A DNA stretch of 40,294 nt from Desulfosporosinus sp. OT (GCF_000224515.1 NZ_AGAF01000255.1:1-40294), one strand, 5' to 3'; shown: positions 29,968 through 38,582, counted from the first letter of the stretch. Notes: generated from the sequence alone by a model not told the origin. Program-made: numbers and translations.

Positions 29968-31832
29968 CCAAAGTCCACCGCCTTTCTTTGCGGCTTATTT
30001 GTCCCTTTCGTTTGCTCAACCTGAATCTCTCGAATGAATTGACTCTCCACTTGCAGCTTCATTGGTCCGCCAGGATAAGTTTCTCTCTGCTCCGGACGTG
30101 TGAGGTATAACCGATCCTTTGCCCTAGTGATCGCGACATAGAACAGCCGACGTTCTTCCTCCAAGTCCTCAGTTCTCTTGCTGGGGAAAACACCTTGGTT
30201 CATTCCGATCACGAAGACCACCGTGAACTCAAGGCCCTTGGACGCGTGAACTGTCATTAGTTTGACCGCATCTACCTTTTCTTGGACTAGCTTTTCTTGA
30301 ACGTCTTTCGTCTTTATCCATTTTAAGAAGGAATAGATTCCACCGGATTCCCCAAGTGACTCTTGAACATTTTGCCACTTCTCGACCTCGTGAAGCATAG
30401 TATCCATATCATCGTTCCGATTATTTAGTCCTAAATCGTAATAATGAAATCTAAGGTCAAGTTTCTGTATGGTTTCTTTAATAACTTCGAGTGCGGTTTC
30501 ATTTTCTTCGGTAATTTCTTTGATTAATTTCAAAAGACTAAGGAATCGATTTTCTTTTTCTGTTACAAGATACATAGCCTCTGATAGACTGCGCCCAAGT
30601 TCTAATGCAACAAACTCTAGGTTTTGAATTTCGAGATCAGTAACCCTTGCTTCAGGGAAGTTGATCACCTTGCGAATATTCATGTCATCCATTGGATTCA
30701 GGGCAGTTTCGATAAAGGCAATGATCTTCCGGATATCATCTTTCTTGAAGACATCGTCTTGGCTCGAGATAATCAATGACGAAATATTTCGCTGATCCAG
30801 GACCTCTTTGATCTTTTGAAGCTGTCGATTCGTTCTGGCCAAAACTGCGATATCTGACCACGTTTCTGTCAACCTGTACTCCGCGCTTATCATGTCAGCA
30901 ACATTCACTGCCTCGATACTTTCATCCGGCATAACTAAATAAGTAATATCCGCGCCATCACGATCAGTAACCAATTTCTTTTCTGTTTGACTTACATTGT
31001 GCTTAATCAGCGTATTAGATGCCAAGACAATCTGCTTGGTCGATCGATAATTGCGCTCGAGTTTGATCACTTCACAGCCAGGATATTTGTTCGGGAAATC
31101 GATGATATTTTGGACATTAGCCCCGCGGAACTGGTAAATCGACTGAGCGTCATCTCCGACAACAAAAAGATTATCCGGATTCAATAACTGAATGATTTCA
31201 AGTTGGATATCGTTAGTGTCTTGAAACTCGTCGACAAAAACGTAACGGTACCGACTTTGCAATGACATCTGAACTTGAGTAAAGGCAAGGGCTTCTTTTG
31301 TAAAAAATAACAGTCCATCAAGATCGACGGCATTATTCCTTTTTAAACGATAATAATATTCGCTTGCCACCCTAGATATTGTCGATTCATCCGGGAAGAT
31401 AGTATAAAGATTGTCTAGCACATCCTGCATCTTAACCTTGTACCCCAATTCCTCAATACACGATTGGATAATCGCTCTCCGATCATCCTCGGTATAAATA
31501 GTGAAGTTCTTCTCTAGAGAAACCAAGTGCCCCCATTCCTTTAGAACCTGAACGCAAAAACTATGAAACGTTCCAATCGTCAACTTATACCCTTCGCTCG
31601 TTCCAACGAGCTTCATAACCCGTTCTTTCATTTCCTTAGCGGCCAAACGGGTGAACGTTAACGCCAGCATATTTCCGGTACCCACTCGCTTTTCTTGGTG
31701 AAGGTAGGCCATCCGGTGGGTAAGGACCCGGGTTTTTCCGGATCCTGCCCCAGCTAGGTTGAGAATTATTGAACTGTCAGATGTCACTGCCTGTAGCTGT
31801 TGCTCGTTTAGACTATCTAAGAGGCTAGGCAC
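29955..31832 (-). CDS. SF1 (UvrD/Rep/PcrA-type) DNA helicase
   Basis: This encodes 625 residues from the GTG at 31832, which follows GGAGGTGGAGCAAA. The motifs of SF1A helicases are all present: NEQQLQAV (Q), LAGAGSGKT (I), LTFTRLAAKEM (Ia), VDEFQDTN (II), VGDDAQSIYQFRGA (III), LERNYRST (IV), VKLMTVHASKGLEFTVVFV (V), and EEERRLFYVAITRAKDRLYL (VI). It should unwind DNA 3' to 5' for replication restart or recombination. It is shorter than host PcrA and lacks obvious C-terminal extensions. It is tightly placed after the Rad50-like gene. Confidence 0.95.
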   Translation of the reverse strand: MPSLLDSLNEQQLQAVTSDSSIILNLAGAGSGKTRVLTHRMAYLHQEKRVGTGNMLALTFTRLAAKEMKERVMKLVGTSEGYKLTIGTFHSFCVQVLKEWGHLVSLEKNFTIYTEDDRRAIIQSCIEELGYKVKMQDVLDNLYTIFPDESTISRVASEYYYRLKRNNAVDLDGLLFFTKEALAFTQVQMSLQSRYRYVFVDEFQDTNDIQLEIIQLLNPDNLFVVGDDAQSIYQFRGANVQNIIDFPNKYPGCEVIKLERNYRSTKQIVLASNTLIKHNVSQTEKKLVTDRDGADITYLVMPDESIEAVNVADMISAEYRLTETWSDIAVLARTNRQLQKIKEVLDQRNISSLIISSQDDVFKKDDIRKIIAFIETALNPMDDMNIRKVINFPEARVTDLEIQNLEFVALELGRSLSEAMYLVTEKENRFLSLLKLIKEITEENETALEVIKETIQKLDLRFHYYDLGLNNRNDDMDTMLHEVEKWQNVQESLGESGGIYSFLKWIKTKDVQEKLVQEKVDAVKLMTVHASKGLEFTVVFVIGMNQGVFPSKRTEDLEEERRLFYVAITRAKDRLYLTRPEQRETYPGGPMKLQVESQFIREIQVEQTKGTNKPQRKAVDFGWLE

Positions 31833-34032
31833 TTTGCTCCACCTCCTCGAATGCAATCTCTCCAAGGTCAGTTACTCCCCAGCCGTTAAGTTCCGGAAGC
31901 AATGTTCTAACTTCCTCGCCGTCGATCCACTTCGTTTCGTACAAATCCACGACTCCAGAGAGTATGATGTTGTCAATTTTACCCGAGAGCTTGTCCATGC
32001 CAGCTAGGGCCTTTCGGAAGTTCACTCGGTCAAGGTTCTCTATGTTGTCGATGGCCAGTACCTTCAGTGGTGGATTTGATCGCTCTAAGAAAGTTACCAG
32101 CATCGCAATAAGTAGCAGTAGCTGTTGCCCGGTGCTGAGGGCATCAAAGTTGCGTTTGTCGCCTATTTCATTTTCCCAGCCGAATTGAAATACTTCTTTG
32201 CCAGTATCCGATTCAGTAGAAAAATAGAAATCATTGTGTAGTCCTATTAATTTGAGGTTTGTCTGAATATCAGATCGTATCGGCTCAAGTATCCCTTTTA
32301 CCAGCTCACCTTGTAGCCCTTTGGGTCCTAGAGCTTCGGCCAGATCCTTTACGCATTGAGCATTGTATGTTGCAGTCTTAGAATCAATCATCGTGGACTT
32401 AAGGCTGCTTAACGTGATCTTAGCTTTCTCCTGCCCCTCAAGCTTGACCTTAAGTTCCTTGATCTGTGTCCTGCGACCCTCGCTTTGCTTCTCAAGGATA
32501 TCCAGAGGGGCAATCACTTCAGTAGGCAGATTTCTAAGCCTGGTCAATTCCTCTTTGTACATCTTTAGCTGATCACTGATTCGCGCTGCAGCATTTACCT
32601 CGTCTGCCTTTTTCTTTTCTAGGCCGGCAATCGATTTTCTGATTTCCTCGTTCGCCTGATTGAGGTCCGTTTGTTTTTTATGCGTTTCTGTGCGCTGCGC
32701 ATCAATGTTAGCTTTATTCTCCTCAAGAACTTCAATCCGCGCCCTGACTTCCTTTAATGCAGACTGCTGATAGACTTCCTTTTGCTCCAGCGCGACTAAT
32801 TGTTGACTAAAAACCGTCGCTGCCTTACTAAAATCCTTGTCGCATCCAATCTTAGGATGTATAACGCAAACCCTAGCGGTACCATTTTTCTTCGACTGCT
32901 CATCGATTTGTTTCAAAGTAGACTCAAGCATTGATTTCTCGGCTTTGGTTGTGGACAGTGCGTCATATGCGGCCCGTTCCTGCTCCCTAGCTTCTTTTAA
33001 CTGATTGCTTAAAGATTGCAGTTCTTGATCAAGCCTAACAAACTCTGCTTTAAAATCCTGCTGCTTTATCTTCCCCTGACGATCCGCAATCATCGAATCA
33101 TAATTTACTGCAGCCGGCTCAGATTGACTCTTGGTCAGTGTTTCAATCATGATCCCAAGTTCGCTGATCTTAACAAGGCGCTGATCAATTGCGCGTTTAC
33201 GTTCCCGGTCCTTGGCAAGTTGGCTTTCGCTATCGATAAGTTGTTGCTGCAGCTGCTCTAATTCTGCCTTGTGCTGCACAATATTTCGGTCAGTCTCTGC
33301 TAATTGGTTTTTCATGTCGGCCAACTTCTTGACCGCACCAACTGCATTCTTCTTTTCGTCGTTCCAGTGGGTTTGTTTAGCCTTGGACCATTCGATCATC
33401 GACTGTAACCCAGCCTGAATGTCATCATTCTCGGGATATTCCTTCATGGCGTCCGCTATTAATCCACTCATAATTTTGTATTGATCAGGATTATTTACTT
33501 CAAGATCCAAAGTCAGGAGTTTGGATCTTATGTGGCTCTCAACTTTTGTGCGATCCCATAGATCGGTTTTAATAGCCGATAATCCGTATATAAAGTCCCT
33601 GCGTTTGGCATCTGACAGGGAGAGGAACTCATTGAAATCCAGCATCACAGGGAAGTTTCCAACCTCGACGGCAATTCTTGCTTCTTTATCCGCTGCCTTC
33701 TTTTCTCCCCGACTTGGAGATAAATCAATCCCTTGAGAAACCGTAATGTTATTGGACCCGTCCTTACCGCTCTTCTCAGATCTTGTGTAAGTGCGGGTAA
33801 AGGTGAGATCATCAGTCACTAAACCAACTGACATCGTATCCGCACTAGCGAGCTTAAACGTTTCTGCAGGAAGCTTCCCCTTACCAGGCACATAACCAAG
33901 GAGGGCAATCCCGATAGCCTGTAATCGAGTTGTCTTGCCCTTGCCATTGGGACCGACGAAGATGTCTTTACCAGTGAGTTTTTGGGACTCCATTTGCCCC
34001 TTGAAGTTGCGCATGGTTATTTCTTTGATCAA
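31825..34032 (-). CDS. SMC/Rad50/SbcC-like ATPase
   Basis: This encodes 735 residues from a TTG that overlaps the upstream stop. Walker A is GPNGKGKTT (about residues 28-36). Two long coiled-coil blocks flank a central CVIHPKIGC, where a C-x7-C pair replaces the Rad50 CxxC hook. The C-terminal head has FDALSTGQQLLLLIA as signature and VLAIDNIENLD as Walker B. Rad50-like proteins tether DNA ends and usually work with an Mre11/SbcD nuclease. None is encoded beside it. The upstream 305-aa protein may be its partner in a recombination module. The signature differs from the usual LSGGE form. Confidence 0.85.
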   Translation of the reverse strand: MIKEITMRNFKGQMESQKLTGKDIFVGPNGKGKTTRLQAIGIALLGYVPGKGKLPAETFKLASADTMSVGLVTDDLTFTRTYTRSEKSGKDGSNNITVSQGIDLSPSRGEKKAADKEARIAVEVGNFPVMLDFNEFLSLSDAKRRDFIYGLSAIKTDLWDRTKVESHIRSKLLTLDLEVNNPDQYKIMSGLIADAMKEYPENDDIQAGLQSMIEWSKAKQTHWNDEKKNAVGAVKKLADMKNQLAETDRNIVQHKAELEQLQQQLIDSESQLAKDRERKRAIDQRLVKISELGIMIETLTKSQSEPAAVNYDSMIADRQGKIKQQDFKAEFVRLDQELQSLSNQLKEAREQERAAYDALSTTKAEKSMLESTLKQIDEQSKKNGTARVCVIHPKIGCDKDFSKAATVFSQQLVALEQKEVYQQSALKEVRARIEVLEENKANIDAQRTETHKKQTDLNQANEEIRKSIAGLEKKKADEVNAAARISDQLKMYKEELTRLRNLPTEVIAPLDILEKQSEGRRTQIKELKVKLEGQEKAKITLSSLKSTMIDSKTATYNAQCVKDLAEALGPKGLQGELVKGILEPIRSDIQTNLKLIGLHNDFYFSTESDTGKEVFQFGWENEIGDKRNFDALSTGQQLLLLIAMLVTFLERSNPPLKVLAIDNIENLDRVNFRKALAGMDKLSGKIDNIILSGVVDLYETKWIDGEEVRTLLPELNGWGVTDLGEIAFEEVEQSA

Positions 34033-34946
34033 AGAAGGTCACCGCCATTCGAGCCTTCCTGATTCTCTTCCTCATCAGTACTGGTTACCAAATCTTCCTC
34101 AGTAAGCTCACTTGATGGGATATCGACAACTTCAACTTTTTTATTATTTACCGTAATCGGTTCGCCTTCCGCTGCTTTTTGCGCAATATCTAATAGTTCT
34201 TGCTGTGAAAAATCATGGGAGAATCCAACCACGTTGACTACAGCGGTGCGGCCTTTCTCTGGTCCAGTCGGAACAACTAAGGTTGTTGCAAGTGCGGGAT
34301 GCTTTTTCATTGCATTGCGTTCGGCAATGGTTTGAGCTTTTCGCTCTGCAAAGAGTTTATTTTGAATAAAGGTTTCGATACATGCAAGCGTATCAACATT
34401 ACTAAAGTTAGCCCAAACCCCTAAGTCGCCTTCAATTCTGCAAAATATACCCTTCTGTTTATCTTCGTCCGTCAACATAGATTCTAGGCACATTCGTCCA
34501 GCTGAAGTATTTCTTTTGATCTTTTTCACAAGGTCCTGGATAAAATACATCTGGATATCGTAGAGCAGCGTAGATGTGGTGATAACCAAATTCCCGATCG
34601 GACTTAACCCAATTGCCATCTTCTTGACCCAGACCTTCGATATAGATCCTGATACTGGATCAATTATCGGGTAGGGATTCACAACCATTGAGCCATCTGG
34701 CAGCATTAACTTCTCCGGGGTAATAACAGAGACACCTGCAACCTTGTTCATTTCGTTGTAGCCGGCACCAGTGATCATAACTTTGCCTTGAATTTCGGCC
34801 AGGTGGCCTTTTTTCTCTTCGAGTTTGATTTGTGCCTTAACGGCTTTAACGAGGCCTGAATCGGTGCGCTTAACAAATACGGCTCCATCGCCTAAAAGTG
34901 CTATTTCCTGAGATTGTTCTTGGGTTTTCGTTTGGTTTACTGACAT
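34029..34946 (-). CDS. Hypothetical protein, possible recombination partner of the Rad50-like ATPase
   Basis: This encodes 305 residues after GAGGAAAGG. It has a middle domain (GAGYNEMNKVAGVSVITPEK; PYPIIDPVSGSISKVWVKKM; VITTSTLLYDIQMYFIQDLV) and a DE-rich C-terminal tail (about residues 270-305). That tail resembles the acidic tails of single-strand-binding or annealing proteins. I could not match it to RecT, Erf or Redβ. Its place before an SbcC-like ATPase and a helicase fits a single-strand annealing or binding role, which is inference only. Confidence 0.6.
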   Translation of the reverse strand: MSVNQTKTQEQSQEIALLGDGAVFVKRTDSGLVKAVKAQIKLEEKKGHLAEIQGKVMITGAGYNEMNKVAGVSVITPEKLMLPDGSMVVNPYPIIDPVSGSISKVWVKKMAIGLSPIGNLVITTSTLLYDIQMYFIQDLVKKIKRNTSAGRMCLESMLTDEDKQKGIFCRIEGDLGVWANFSNVDTLACIETFIQNKLFAERKAQTIAERNAMKKHPALATTLVVPTGPEKGRTAVVNVVGFSHDFSQQELLDIAQKAAEGEPITVNNKKVEVVDIPSSELTEEDLVTSTDEEENQEGSNGGDLL

Positions 34947-34976
34947 TTTCCTTTCCTCGCTCTCTTTTGTTTGAAT

Positions 34977-35243
34977 CTAAATACTGGACTTCCTTGATTC
35001 AACCGACCATTTTAACGCCAAACTAAACTCTTCTGCGCTGCAAATTCCATACTTAACGTAATCATCTTTGTAATTCCACCAACCATTAACCCTTCGATTC
35101 CATATAAACCGCAATGCATCGATATATTCATCCTCGGAATTCACCGTTGGATACACATCGCTATTCCCTAAAGAGAAGCCTCGTCTCCTTAGTTCGCGCT
35201 CTTGGTCGGCCATTTGGCATAAATCGCCACTCAAAACAAACAT
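34977..35243 (-). CDS. Hypothetical small protein
   Basis: This encodes 88 residues. GAGAGG precedes the ATG at 35243. A second start at 35213 is possible. It begins MFVLSGDLCQMADQERELRR and includes FIWNRRVNGWWNYKDDYVKY. It has no family I recognise. It lies between the 305-aa and 224-aa unknown genes. Confidence 0.6.
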   Translation of the reverse strand: MFVLSGDLCQMADQERELRRRGFSLGNSDVYPTVNSEDEYIDALRFIWNRRVNGWWNYKDDYVKYGICSAEEFSLALKWSVESRKSSI

Positions 35244-35247
35244 GTCG

Positions 35248-35922
35248 TCAATCCTCTCTCTCCAAAACTTCTTCGGCCCATGCCCGATCCACTAACGGTT
35301 CGACTTTGGCCAGATTTATGGTACAATCTAGGTGAGATAATTCTTTTTCAGCTCCTGCTCTAACAGGGGCTTTTTCTTTTTCCATGGATTCGATTTCTTT
35401 CCGGAGTATTTCGGCAAACATCGGCATGACTTCGTTTGCAAAAACTAAGGCTTGAGGTGAGTAATCCGTCTTGATACTGAATAGGTCGAGAGGATCGTCC
35501 CAAACATCGTTGATTGCATCACTATCTATGATCTGATAAATAAGGATATCCAGTGAACCGGAATAGTCATCTAATCCAGTAATAACATCCCATGCATCAC
35601 GAGCTTGTCTCTTATTGCAAAGCAACTCGCGTCGAGCATCGATAATCACGAGTTTCCATCTTTTTAGGGTTTCCTCGTAATCAAATTCCTCTCGCTTACT
35701 AACCTTTTTGAGCAAGTAACTTGTATCTCTCGCAAGCTCAAGAATAAAATGCTTAAACGACTTTCTGCCATGATTCGGCCACATATAGTTATAATCACCA
35801 TAGTCGGATTGACAGTTAAATAACCCTGTTGCTTCATCAATGGTGAATACGGCCCAGCCGTAACTTCCCCAACGGATAGTGTATTTTTCGCAGGTCGATT
35901 TACTAAAGGTGTAATCTTCCAT
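35248..35922 (-). CDS. Hypothetical protein
   Basis: This encodes 224 residues after GGGGAGGGGACC. It begins MEDYTFSKSTCEKYTIRWGS and contains WAVFTIDEATGLFNCQSDYG and MWPNHGRKSFKHFILELARD. The C-terminal part is helical. It could be an early host-interaction protein, but nothing in it is diagnostic. It overlaps the upstream gene by 20 bp. Confidence 0.6.
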   Translation of the reverse strand: MEDYTFSKSTCEKYTIRWGSYGWAVFTIDEATGLFNCQSDYGDYNYMWPNHGRKSFKHFILELARDTSYLLKKVSKREEFDYEETLKRWKLVIIDARRELLCNKRQARDAWDVITGLDDYSGSLDILIYQIIDSDAINDVWDDPLDLFSIKTDYSPQALVFANEVMPMFAEILRKEIESMEKEKAPVRAGAEKELSHLDCTINLAKVEPLVDRAWAEEVLERED

Positions 35923-36220
35923 GGTCCCCTCCCCAATTCGTACTGTCGATGTAAAGAGGATTCACATGCCTTTGGCCTATCTTTCGGCCATCCATGTAGT
36001 CGACTACGATTCCATCGTCGCTAACTTCAGCGAGAGTTTTGTGGGATTGTTTTTCGGCGTTCATACCTCGCACTGATCCACCCATGGAGAGAAGGATCTG
36101 GTTCCATTGCCCGTGGTGACGTTGCTCTTTCTGATTTTGCAGGTACGTTTGTACAAGAGCATTGAAACGTTTAATCTTAAGAAGTTGCTTGCGAATTAAC
36201 TTAGCGACCTTTTTCAGCAT
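35903..36220 (-). CDS. Hypothetical basic protein
   Basis: This encodes 105 residues. The N-terminal 35 residues are very basic and helical (MLKKVAKLIRKQLLKIKRFN), suggesting nucleic-acid binding. The remainder reads HHGQWNQILLSMGGSVRGMN and then VVDYMDGRKIGQRHVNPLYI. The start has GGCGGGACG upstream and overlaps the preceding gene by 7 bp. No family is recognised. Confidence 0.55.
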   Translation of the reverse strand: MLKKVAKLIRKQLLKIKRFNALVQTYLQNQKEQRHHGQWNQILLSMGGSVRGMNAEKQSHKTLAEVSDDGIVVDYMDGRKIGQRHVNPLYIDSTNWGGDHGRLHL

Positions 36221-36447
36221 CTTCGTCCCGCCTTTCTCCGCTTCCTAGATCTTGGATATCGCTTGTACTCATCAGGCTTTAGCCTTGACTTAGCTAAAAA
36301 CAGCACAAACGATGTTATGGACCAGTATCCAGCATGACCTAGCTCCCATATGGCTCCGCAACGGCACATCGTTTTGACCTGAGCCTCGGGAAACTCTACA
36401 GCTTGTCCGCATACACATTGCGCGGTTGACGCTTGCTTTAGTACCAT
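36214..36447 (-). CDS. Small zinc-binding protein
   Basis: This encodes 77 residues after AGGAGGACAGCC. Two Cys pairs (CVCG and CRCG) in the first 32 residues make a likely zinc ribbon. A hydrophobic stretch (YWSITSFVLFLAK) and a highly basic C terminus follow. It may bind nucleic acid or associate with the membrane. No family is recognised. Confidence 0.6.
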   Translation of the reverse strand: MVLKQASTAQCVCGQAVEFPEAQVKTMCRCGAIWELGHAGYWSITSFVLFLAKSRLKPDEYKRYPRSRKRRKAGRRC

Positions 36448-36459
36448 GGCTGTCCTCCT

Positions 36460-36708
36460 CTAAATCATGACTCCCCGCTTTTTCAGCGAGTCTCTCCACA
36501 GATTTTGCATCTCAGGTGAGCAATGGGCTAAGGCGTCCTCCCAAGATGGCCAACGTCCGTTCTGCTGGTAAAACTTGTACTGATAGTAAGGGCTCTGTTG
36601 GTTGTGTGGCATCGCTGGATCATGCTTCACGGCGCACTCTTGGCAAACGTCGGGAGCGCATGGCATGAGCGTTCCTTCTTTGGCCAGGTTGATTTCCTTG
36701 ACGTTCAT
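36460..36708 (-). CDS. Small cysteine-containing early phage protein
   Basis: This encodes 82 residues after GGGGGTGAGAAACAA. It contains CAPDVCQECAVKHDPAMPHN and then YYQYKFYQQNGRWPSWEDAL and AHCSPEMQNLW. I recall this pattern from uncharacterised proteins of Bacillota phages. The Cys and His residues may bind zinc. The function is unknown. Confidence 0.65.
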   Translation of the reverse strand: MNVKEINLAKEGTLMPCAPDVCQECAVKHDPAMPHNQQSPYYQYKFYQQNGRWPSWEDALAHCSPEMQNLWRDSLKKRGVMI

Positions 36709-36731
36709 TTGTTTCTCACCCCCTCAAATTT

Positions 36732-36920
36732 TTAAGCAACCCTCCCTCGCCCCATCGCAATAAAGCAACTCTCGGCAATCTCTAACTCCTCGGCGAAGCT
36801 TGTCCTCTTGCCGAAGTTAGATCGATTGACCCTTATGTCCGTGTCTACGAGGTCCTTGAGTTCCTCGAATTCGGTGTCGGTCATGGGGCCGAATTCTGCT
36901 TCGAGGATGGATCTGAGCAT
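36732..36920 (-). CDS. Small hypothetical protein
   Basis: This encodes 62 residues after GAGGTGAAATT. It begins MLRSILEAEFGPMTDTEFEE and is helical and acidic. It overlaps the end of the upstream gene by 40 bp, more than usual here. An internal ATG at 36884 would shorten it and reduce that overlap to 4 bp. Confidence 0.55.
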   Translation of the reverse strand: MLRSILEAEFGPMTDTEFEELKDLVDTDIRVNRSNFGKRTSFAEELEIAESCFIAMGRGRVA

Positions 36921-37270
36921 AATTTCACCTCGTCTTCCTCCTTATATTTCTTCCCGCACGCCGGACAGAATCTAAACATGATTTGCTGCAGCTCATCGAC
37001 CGTATCGCCATCAGGAAGTTCATGGACTGCTTTCAGGAGAAGTGCTTCTACCTGCTTGCAGTTGCAAAACGGATCACAAGGAAGTAATTCTAACGTCAGG
37101 TAGAAGGCGAGAGCTTTGTCGGCCAGCTCTTTCGCAAGTTCCCGAGATATCTCGATTTTTTCGTTCGACTTTGCGCGACTGCCTTTCTTAATCCAGCCGA
37201 CTCGCGGCGTGTGCATGATACTTATTACCGCTTCATGCGCTTGGTCTTTATTTGTGATCTGATCTTTCAT
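36881..37270 (-). CDS. Hypothetical protein with zinc-ribbon-like C terminus
   Basis: This encodes 129 residues from the ATG at 37270, which follows GGGAGGTGG. The longer frame from 37288 is rejected. The middle is helical with ELAKELADKALAFYLTLELL. Cysteines occur at CDPFCNCKQ and FCPACGKKYK, the latter a likely zinc knuckle, with another near the end. The function is unknown. Confidence 0.6.
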   Translation of the reverse strand: MKDQITNKDQAHEAVISIMHTPRVGWIKKGSRAKSNEKIEISRELAKELADKALAFYLTLELLPCDPFCNCKQVEALLLKAVHELPDGDTVDELQQIMFRFCPACGKKYKEEDEVKLCSDPSSKQNSAP

Positions 37271-37287
37271 GATTCCACCTCCCCTCA

Positions 37288-37401
37288 TTACGCTGCATTA
37301 ACCTCCGCTTTAGCCTCCTCCTGAGTGTCGAAGTTACCCGCGAATTTACCATCAATGTAGAGCTCGACGTAGCCGCGCTTTGGAACGATTTCATATGACA
37401 T
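37288..37401 (-). CDS. Very small protein of the early operon
   Basis: This 37-residue frame is complete: MSYEIVPKRGYVELYIDGKF and then AGNFDTQEEAKAEVNAA. GGAGGTGATGCC precedes the ATG at 37401. The predicted fold is a short beta hairpin and a helix, common in small phage proteins. A frame on the same strand that begins at 37457 and covers the same DNA is a shadow. Confidence 0.7.
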   Translation of the reverse strand: MSYEIVPKRGYVELYIDGKFAGNFDTQEEAKAEVNAA

Positions 37402-37479
37402 GGCATCACCTCCCTCCTAACCAACGTTTTCACAAGCTTGTCCTCAGTGGACACCAATTTGATTAGAAACTTAATATAC

Positions 37480-37992
37480 TCAGGGAATGTATCCTGGCAT
37501 AGAGTCCAACATTGCTTGATGGGCTATTTGGCACGCTTGAGCTAGATCGCTGTATCGCCCTAGGTATTTCTTTTTTCCATCTAATCTCAATGTCACTCTC
37601 CATTTGCCACGCTCTTCATTCCAACTAACTCCGCGATGCCCGGATTTGTTAGAATTCCTCATTGGAAGGTTTTGCATATTTACGATATGAGTTACTACGC
37701 GAAGATTTTCTCTCGTGTTATTCAATGTGTCGTGGTTGATGTGATCGACTTCCATACCCTCTGCACAATTAGTTAGCAATCTATGAAGCCTTAATGTCTC
37801 AACCTTACCTTTCTTCGAAGAGAGGTTTATTGCATAGAAATTATTACAGCTAAACCTAGCGAACCATTTACCGGTAATGCCCTGAGCCTTATTTAAATCC
37901 TCAATGTCTATCATTGTCTCCATTACCGAACCATCTTTGCGATCTAAAAATATTGCGACCTTATCACCCCTGATTTCAAAGCGGTTTTTCAT
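37480..37992 (-). CDS. HNH homing endonuclease with AP2 domain
   Basis: This encodes 170 residues. The HNH core is LRLHRLLTNCAEGMEVDHIN and then HDTLNNTRENLRVVTHIVNM, with DHIN and NNTRENL giving the catalytic His and Asn. The C-terminal AP2-like DNA-binding region reads SNKSGHRGVSWNEERGKWRV and then YLGRYSDLAQACQIAHQAM. Free-standing HNH-AP2 proteins are typical selfish homing endonucleases of phages. No intron or intein is seen around it. It has probably inserted between ordinary early genes. Confidence 0.9.
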   Translation of the reverse strand: MKNRFEIRGDKVAIFLDRKDGSVMETMIDIEDLNKAQGITGKWFARFSCNNFYAINLSSKKGKVETLRLHRLLTNCAEGMEVDHINHDTLNNTRENLRVVTHIVNMQNLPMRNSNKSGHRGVSWNEERGKWRVTLRLDGKKKYLGRYSDLAQACQIAHQAMLDSMPGYIP

Positions 37993-38022
37993 ACGCCCCC
38001 CCTTTTTTCCTTGCCTTGTTTG

Positions 38023-38187
38023 TTACTCAGTTCTCAATGCGCACCAACCCGGGCTTGGTTTCGCTTCCCTCGAGGGAATGTAGGTTGCACGTTTTTTCTT
38101 GGCATCTGGGGAATTAGGGTGATTGCAGAAGCTTTTCTTATAGAAATGAAAGTTCCAGTTGCAGGATTTGCACTTTGGCGCTGCCAA
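38023..38187 (-). CDS. Small zinc-ribbon protein
   Basis: This encodes 54 residues from the TTG at 38187, which follows AAGGAGGTGATC at good spacing. CKSC at residues 6-9 and C21 with a following His give a likely zinc site: MAAPKCKSCNWNFHFYKKSF, then CNHPNSPDAKKKRATY. It is the second gene of the leftward early operon. The function is unknown. Confidence 0.7.
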   Translation of the reverse strand: MAAPKCKSCNWNFHFYKKSFCNHPNSPDAKKKRATYIPSREAKPSPGWCALRTE

Positions 38188-38226
38188 GGTTGGGATCACC
38201 TCCTTTTGTTGGTAACGTTTTAATGT

Positions 38227-38244
38227 TGTGTCGTTTTCGACACA
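38227..38244. promoter_or_regulatory. Operator palindrome downstream of cro
   Basis: TGTGTCG-TTTT-CGACACA is the most complete copy of the switch operator. It lies between the cro stop and the next gene, and not at a promoter. Confidence 0.7.
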
Positions 38245-38246
38245 AA

Positions 38247-38465
38247 TTAGCTAAAAAAAATTTCTTCAATTGGCAAACTGAAATATTTACTCATTACTCG
38301 GGCTTCAGACATTTTGAATTCCCTTCGTCCGGTTTCCCTGGCAATATACGCGCTTTCGGAAATACCTATTATTTTCGCCATTTTTGCCATAGAAACACCG
38401 CGTTCTGCTCTCAATCCTTTGAGTTTGGCAAATGTGATTTTTTTAGCTTTAGACGCAACTGCCAT
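38247..38465 (-). CDS. Cro-like HTH regulator
   Basis: This encodes 72 residues from the ATG at 38465, with AGAAAGAGG upstream. The longer frame reaches back over the operator and promoter and is rejected. The helix-turn-helix is KLKGLRAERGVSMAKMAKII, continuing GISESAYIARETGRREFKMS. The gene diverges from the repressor gene and is the first gene of the early operon. This is the position of Cro, which would shut off the repressor and commit to the lytic cycle. Confidence 0.8.
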   Translation of the reverse strand: MAVASKAKKITFAKLKGLRAERGVSMAKMAKIIGISESAYIARETGRREFKMSEARVMSKYFSLPIEEIFFS

Positions 38466-38491
38466 ACAATATACCTCTTTCTTAAGTAGTC

Positions 38492-38540
38492 GTGTCGTTT
38501 TCGACACCTTAATATTACACCTCGTCCACTTAGCCGTCAA
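38492..38540 (-). promoter_or_regulatory. Early leftward promoter with operator
   Basis: On the minus strand TTGACG (38540-38535), a 17-bp spacer and TAATAT (38517-38512) form a strong promoter for cro and the early operon. The palindrome GTGTCG-TTTT-CGACAC (38492-38507) covers the transcription start, so a repressor bound there blocks it. Confidence 0.8.
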
Positions 38541-38582
38541 CCCTAAAATATTAACTTTATGATACGAATTGCAAGATTATGT

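Noticed and set aside
37248-37457. 69-aa frame starting MVSTEDKL
   Set aside because: Most of it overlaps the 37-aa gene, which has a strong ribosome site.
37480-37992. Group I intron or intein around the HNH-AP2 gene
   Set aside because: No interrupted gene or intron-like ends are seen on either side. The endonuclease appears free-standing.
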